Assembly (NCBI GenBank): GCA_025060195.1
Contig: JANXCQ010000008.1
Coordinates: forward strand, 1-64,000
From: Gemmatales bacterium
GTDB taxonomy: Bacteria; Planctomycetota; Planctomycetia; Gemmatales; HRBIN36
Direction of reading: 5' to 3'
Length of the DNA stretch: 64,000 nucleotides
The translations under genes were made by a program, and so were the position numbers. This document shows positions 61,190-64,000 of the stretch, in pieces (position 1 is the stretch's first letter; each line of letters opens with the position of its first letter). The notes below the pieces were generated by a model, which was given only the letters and a program-made list of their open reading frames with translations, was not told the origin of the DNA and did no database searches.

Positions 61190-62383
61190 TCAGGGCAACG
61201 GGTTGTCTACGCGCCATTGTTGCCATTTACGGAAGACTGCCTCGCGTTCACTCCGCTCGTTGAAGCCGAAGTAATGAGGCATATAGGTGCGAATGGGATC
61301 CAGGTTACCCCCTGGGTTGACCGCTTGCAGGACAGGGAATGGGTAGTCGCGTAATTTTTGCCCAGTCAAATGAATCAGCAACGTCAGCGCCCAGTCGCGT
61401 ATTTCCGTCTTATAAACTACTGGGTTATTTTGCTTGGCTACTTGGAAGGAGGTTACGTTGGTTTCGTCGGCCAGGAAACGTTCGATGAAGGCAATTTCTT
61501 TTTTACCACCGTATTTTGCCACCACGGTCAGGGCCAGTCCCCGGGCATAGCCGTGGACTTTCTTGTTTTCGACTACCTGTTTAGCCACAGCCATGAGTTC
61601 GGGTAAGTCGAAGTCCAAAGCTAAACTCAGGCCCTGTATGTGCATGTTGGTTTCAGTCTCTTGAGAAAGCCACGCAGCAAGCAGGCGGCGCAACACTCGC
61701 CCGCTCGCATCCCCATTAGTAATTGCCTGGCGAATGTTGTGTTGATAACAAAGGTTGTACAGCTGGTTGCGTGTATTCGGCCGCTGATCCTGATTGACCG
61801 GATGCGTTGCTAGAAAAATGGCCACGGCAAAAGCTTCAGGCGCGACCACCCCAGGGACGCGCGCAGCGTTGGTGAAAATCGTTTGGTAAATAGTTTCACA
61901 CAGCTGTTGAAAGGCCTCTCGAGCTTCGCGTTGCAGTTCCTCATCTTGAGAGCGTTCCGCCCGTTCCGTTTTATCGAGCACTTCATAACCGGCACGGACT
62001 ATATCTGCGTAAAACCGTCGCGTCTCAGGATCAGCGCCCACCAACTTGCTAAACCGTTCCCAAAGAGGCAAAGCCGCCTCCTCCTTGCTATTGCTGTCTA
62101 GGAAACGCTTGATTCGGTGCTCCAACCCGAGGCGCAGTAACTGACGGTGCAACTCAAAGCAGCGGCGGCGAATCTCAGGATCGGAGTCGCGCATGCCCGC
62201 TTGCACCGCAGGCAGTGCCTTATCCCCTAAGCGAATCAGGGCCTGACTCGCTGCCTCGCGCACGTGAAATTCTCGGTCGCCCAACTGCCTGACTAAATCT
62301 TCTGGGGTGGACGTTCCCGTTGCAGCTTCGGCCAAGCCAAGCAATACCCATCCAACTAGGCAGGAAAAAATTAGCGCTCTCAT
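61190..62383 (-). CDS. Secreted HEAT-repeat protein
   Basis: Signal MRALIFSCLVGWVLLGLAEAA; LGDREFHVREAASQALIRLGDKALPAVQAGMRDSDPEIRRRCFEL. Confidence 0.7.
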   Translation of the reverse strand: MRALIFSCLVGWVLLGLAEAATGTSTPEDLVRQLGDREFHVREAASQALIRLGDKALPAVQAGMRDSDPEIRRRCFELHRQLLRLGLEHRIKRFLDSNSKEEAALPLWERFSKLVGADPETRRFYADIVRAGYEVLDKTERAERSQDEELQREAREAFQQLCETIYQTIFTNAARVPGVVAPEAFAVAIFLATHPVNQDQRPNTRNQLYNLCYQHNIRQAITNGDASGRVLRRLLAAWLSQETETNMHIQGLSLALDFDLPELMAVAKQVVENKKVHGYARGLALTVVAKYGGKKEIAFIERFLADETNVTSFQVAKQNNPVVYKTEIRDWALTLLIHLTGQKLRDYPFPVLQAVNPGGNLDPIRTYMPHYFGFNERSEREAVFRKWQQWRVDNPLP

Positions 62384-62724
62384 GGTCGGCAGGTCTTCTA
62401 AGGGTAGGCTTCCGTAGCAATGATTTTTTGACGGGGTTCGAGCCCGCAAACCTCTATTTTTATGTTACCCACGAAACAGATGAATACCAAGTGTCCTGCC
62501 CTTGGCAATACGTCGCGCCAGCTACTGAATGCGGTTAATCAAGGATTTATTGACGGTCGGCCGTTATAACGGTATCAGCTCGACAAGAGAGCGCTTCCGA
62601 AATCTTCTGGTCCAAAATTCCGAATATCAGCTGCGAGGCTAACCTCGCGGCAAATCAGTTTACATAATGGCTCGCTAAGCCGCAACTCTTTGCTAAGCTG
62701 AAATCTTGCAAGTTGACGTATTGC

Positions 62725-63438
62725 TTAGCGACGTTGGCGGAGTTCACGGCGGATTTCCTCGAGTTCACGGGTCAATCGGTCGAGGCGAGATTCAAGATCG
62801 CGAGCGCGGTCGGCGGCTGGTGCAGTGGGTCGTTGCGGCGGTCCGAAGCGGGGCGCGGGTGGGCTCAAACGTGGCATCCAGCCCCACCGTGGCCAACCCG
62901 GGGCGAAGCGACCGGGTTGAGGCCACCAGGGTGCCCCAAAGCGGGGCCAGAACCCCCAACGACCCCACTGCGGTTGGGGGCCGCGACCAAAAGGAGGCCG
63001 ACGATCGCCGAAGCGACCCCGAGGTCGGTCGATCCGCGGTTTGTCCCCGGGACCAGGACGACGTGCCTCAGGTTTGCCAGAACGTTCTGGCCTGCGCGCC
63101 TCGGTTTGATCGGGTTTACGGGCTTTATCGTCGCCACGCGGTTCGGGCTTTCGGTCTGCTGCCGGTTTTCCCTCAGTTTCGAGGCGCCTGAGTTGCTCTT
63201 CGAGTTGCCGAACCATGTTTCTCGCGAATTCGAGTTGTTTGCGCACGCGTTCGATGGCTTCTTCGCGGCTGGCTGGTGGACGGAAGGGACCAAATCCTGG
63301 CCCGCCACGACCGAACGGGGGCTTGAATTCGGGCTTGGTCGGTTTTTCACTTTCAGGCTTATCGCGTCGTTCCTGAGCAAGGAGTGGCGCACCGCTGGCA
63401 AGAAACGCGACTAAGGTGATAGCTAAGCACCGTCTCAT
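62725..63438 (-). CDS. Secreted Arg/Pro/Gly/Trp-rich low-complexity protein
   Basis: Signal MRRCLAITLVAFLASGAPLLAQ; coiled-coil segments flank GRFGDRRPPFGRGPQPQWGRWGFWPRFGAPWWPQPG. Confidence 0.65.
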   Translation of the reverse strand: MRRCLAITLVAFLASGAPLLAQERRDKPESEKPTKPEFKPPFGRGGPGFGPFRPPASREEAIERVRKQLEFARNMVRQLEEQLRRLETEGKPAADRKPEPRGDDKARKPDQTEARRPERSGKPEARRPGPGDKPRIDRPRGRFGDRRPPFGRGPQPQWGRWGFWPRFGAPWWPQPGRFAPGWPRWGWMPRLSPPAPRFGPPQRPTAPAADRARDLESRLDRLTRELEEIRRELRQRR

Positions 63439-63598
63439 CGAACTGTCCTCCTACGAGTTACCTTTGCTTAGATGGGGCATGCGGTCGGGGTTCCCTACTC
63501 GCCCCGATCTTGGCCAACGTCATCATAACCGTGGCCTATTAAAGCCCTATGAGATTAAGAGTCGGCTGAGCGATTATGGATTAATAGTAAATGTGCTG

Positions 63599-64000
63599 TT
63601 AGCGCCAGGGCATAAGGTGGAAAGGAACAGGAGGGGGCAACTGGCCCTTTCGATAGGCCTCCTCGCCGAGCATATCGCGTAAATGTTTCAGACACATACG
63701 CCGGACACTAACCATGTAGTATTGGCATTGCACTTCGCGGACGGTATCCCAGATGCGGTAAAGTTCATCGAGTTGGTGGCGGTAAGATAGGCGTTCTGGG
63801 GGTAGATGGGGTTCATGGGCTTGGTGTTCGTCGAACCAGCGGGCACAGGCTCGATTGAAGTTGATGGCTTGTTGGACTATCTCCCCTTGGGGGAACAAAA
63901 ACGCATCGCTAAGAAATGGAGCATCGGCCAATTCGCGATAACGTTGACGAAGCATATGCAAGTCCGCGGAGAAGGTTTCGGGTTGAGTGAGCACATACGG
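63599..64000 (-). CDS. Hypothetical protein, possibly truncated by window edge
   Basis: Open to the window end (…PYVLTQPETFSADLHMLRQRYREL); amphipathic helical, no recognised family. Confidence 0.5.
   Translation of the reverse strand, partial: PYVLTQPETFSADLHMLRQRYRELADAPFLSDAFLFPQGEIVQQAINFNRACARWFDEHQAHEPHLPPERLSYRHQLDELYRIWDTVREVQCQYYMVSVRRMCLKHLRDMLGEEAYRKGQLPPPVPFHLMPWR

Noticed and set aside
62415-62455. tRNA T-arm-like string GGGGTTCGAGCCCGC
   Set aside because: Stem register does not give a proper 5-bp T stem, and no D-arm, anticodon arm or acceptor partner was found.
62713-63414. 233-aa plus-strand ORF
   Set aside because: Antisense of the low-complexity secreted protein; lacks a signal or domain and is explained by skewed composition.

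Overview
A 64 kb chromosomal window that looks planctomycete-like; this is inferred from gene families and insert-bearing F-type ATPase subunits, not from a database search. From left to right it carries: about 2 kb with no convincing gene; a complete F1Fo ATP synthase operon (atpZ/I-like, B, E, F, H, A, G, D, C); RNase R divergent from a one-piece tmRNA; bioD; an ECF-type CbiQ/CbiO pair; a broken Mrr_N-like gene; AmrS, queG, obg, coaX and an MnmE-like GTPase; a compact minus-strand operon of XPB helicase, small XPB-like protein, large XPB-associated protein, MFS protein and type-5 uracil-DNA glycosylase; PII, fabG, a DedA protein, acs, fabI, an EF-P-like factor and pstCA; a sugar ABC/oxidoreductase/beta-helix cluster; an HlyD-type adaptor; a Ser/Thr kinase; and HEAT-repeat and low-complexity secreted proteins. 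The strongest non-obvious signals are: (1) a probable selenoprotein on the minus strand (45338-46603), where an in-frame TGA forms a UPAC (UxxC) motif in a thioredoxin-like domain and is followed by a perfect 7-bp hairpin with an AGGUC apical loop, i.e. a textbook bacterial SECIS; (2) a sugar-binding protein whose halves are in swapped (circularly permuted) order at the head of an RbsA/RbsC cluster; (3) the XPB-UdgB operon, in which three proteins appear to share one small domain; (4) a winged-helix (Mrr_N-like) gene broken by a frameshift and an in-frame TAG; (5) the rnr/ssrA divergent pair with an unusual tag peptide. All calls come from reading the sequence and supplied translations. No searches were run.
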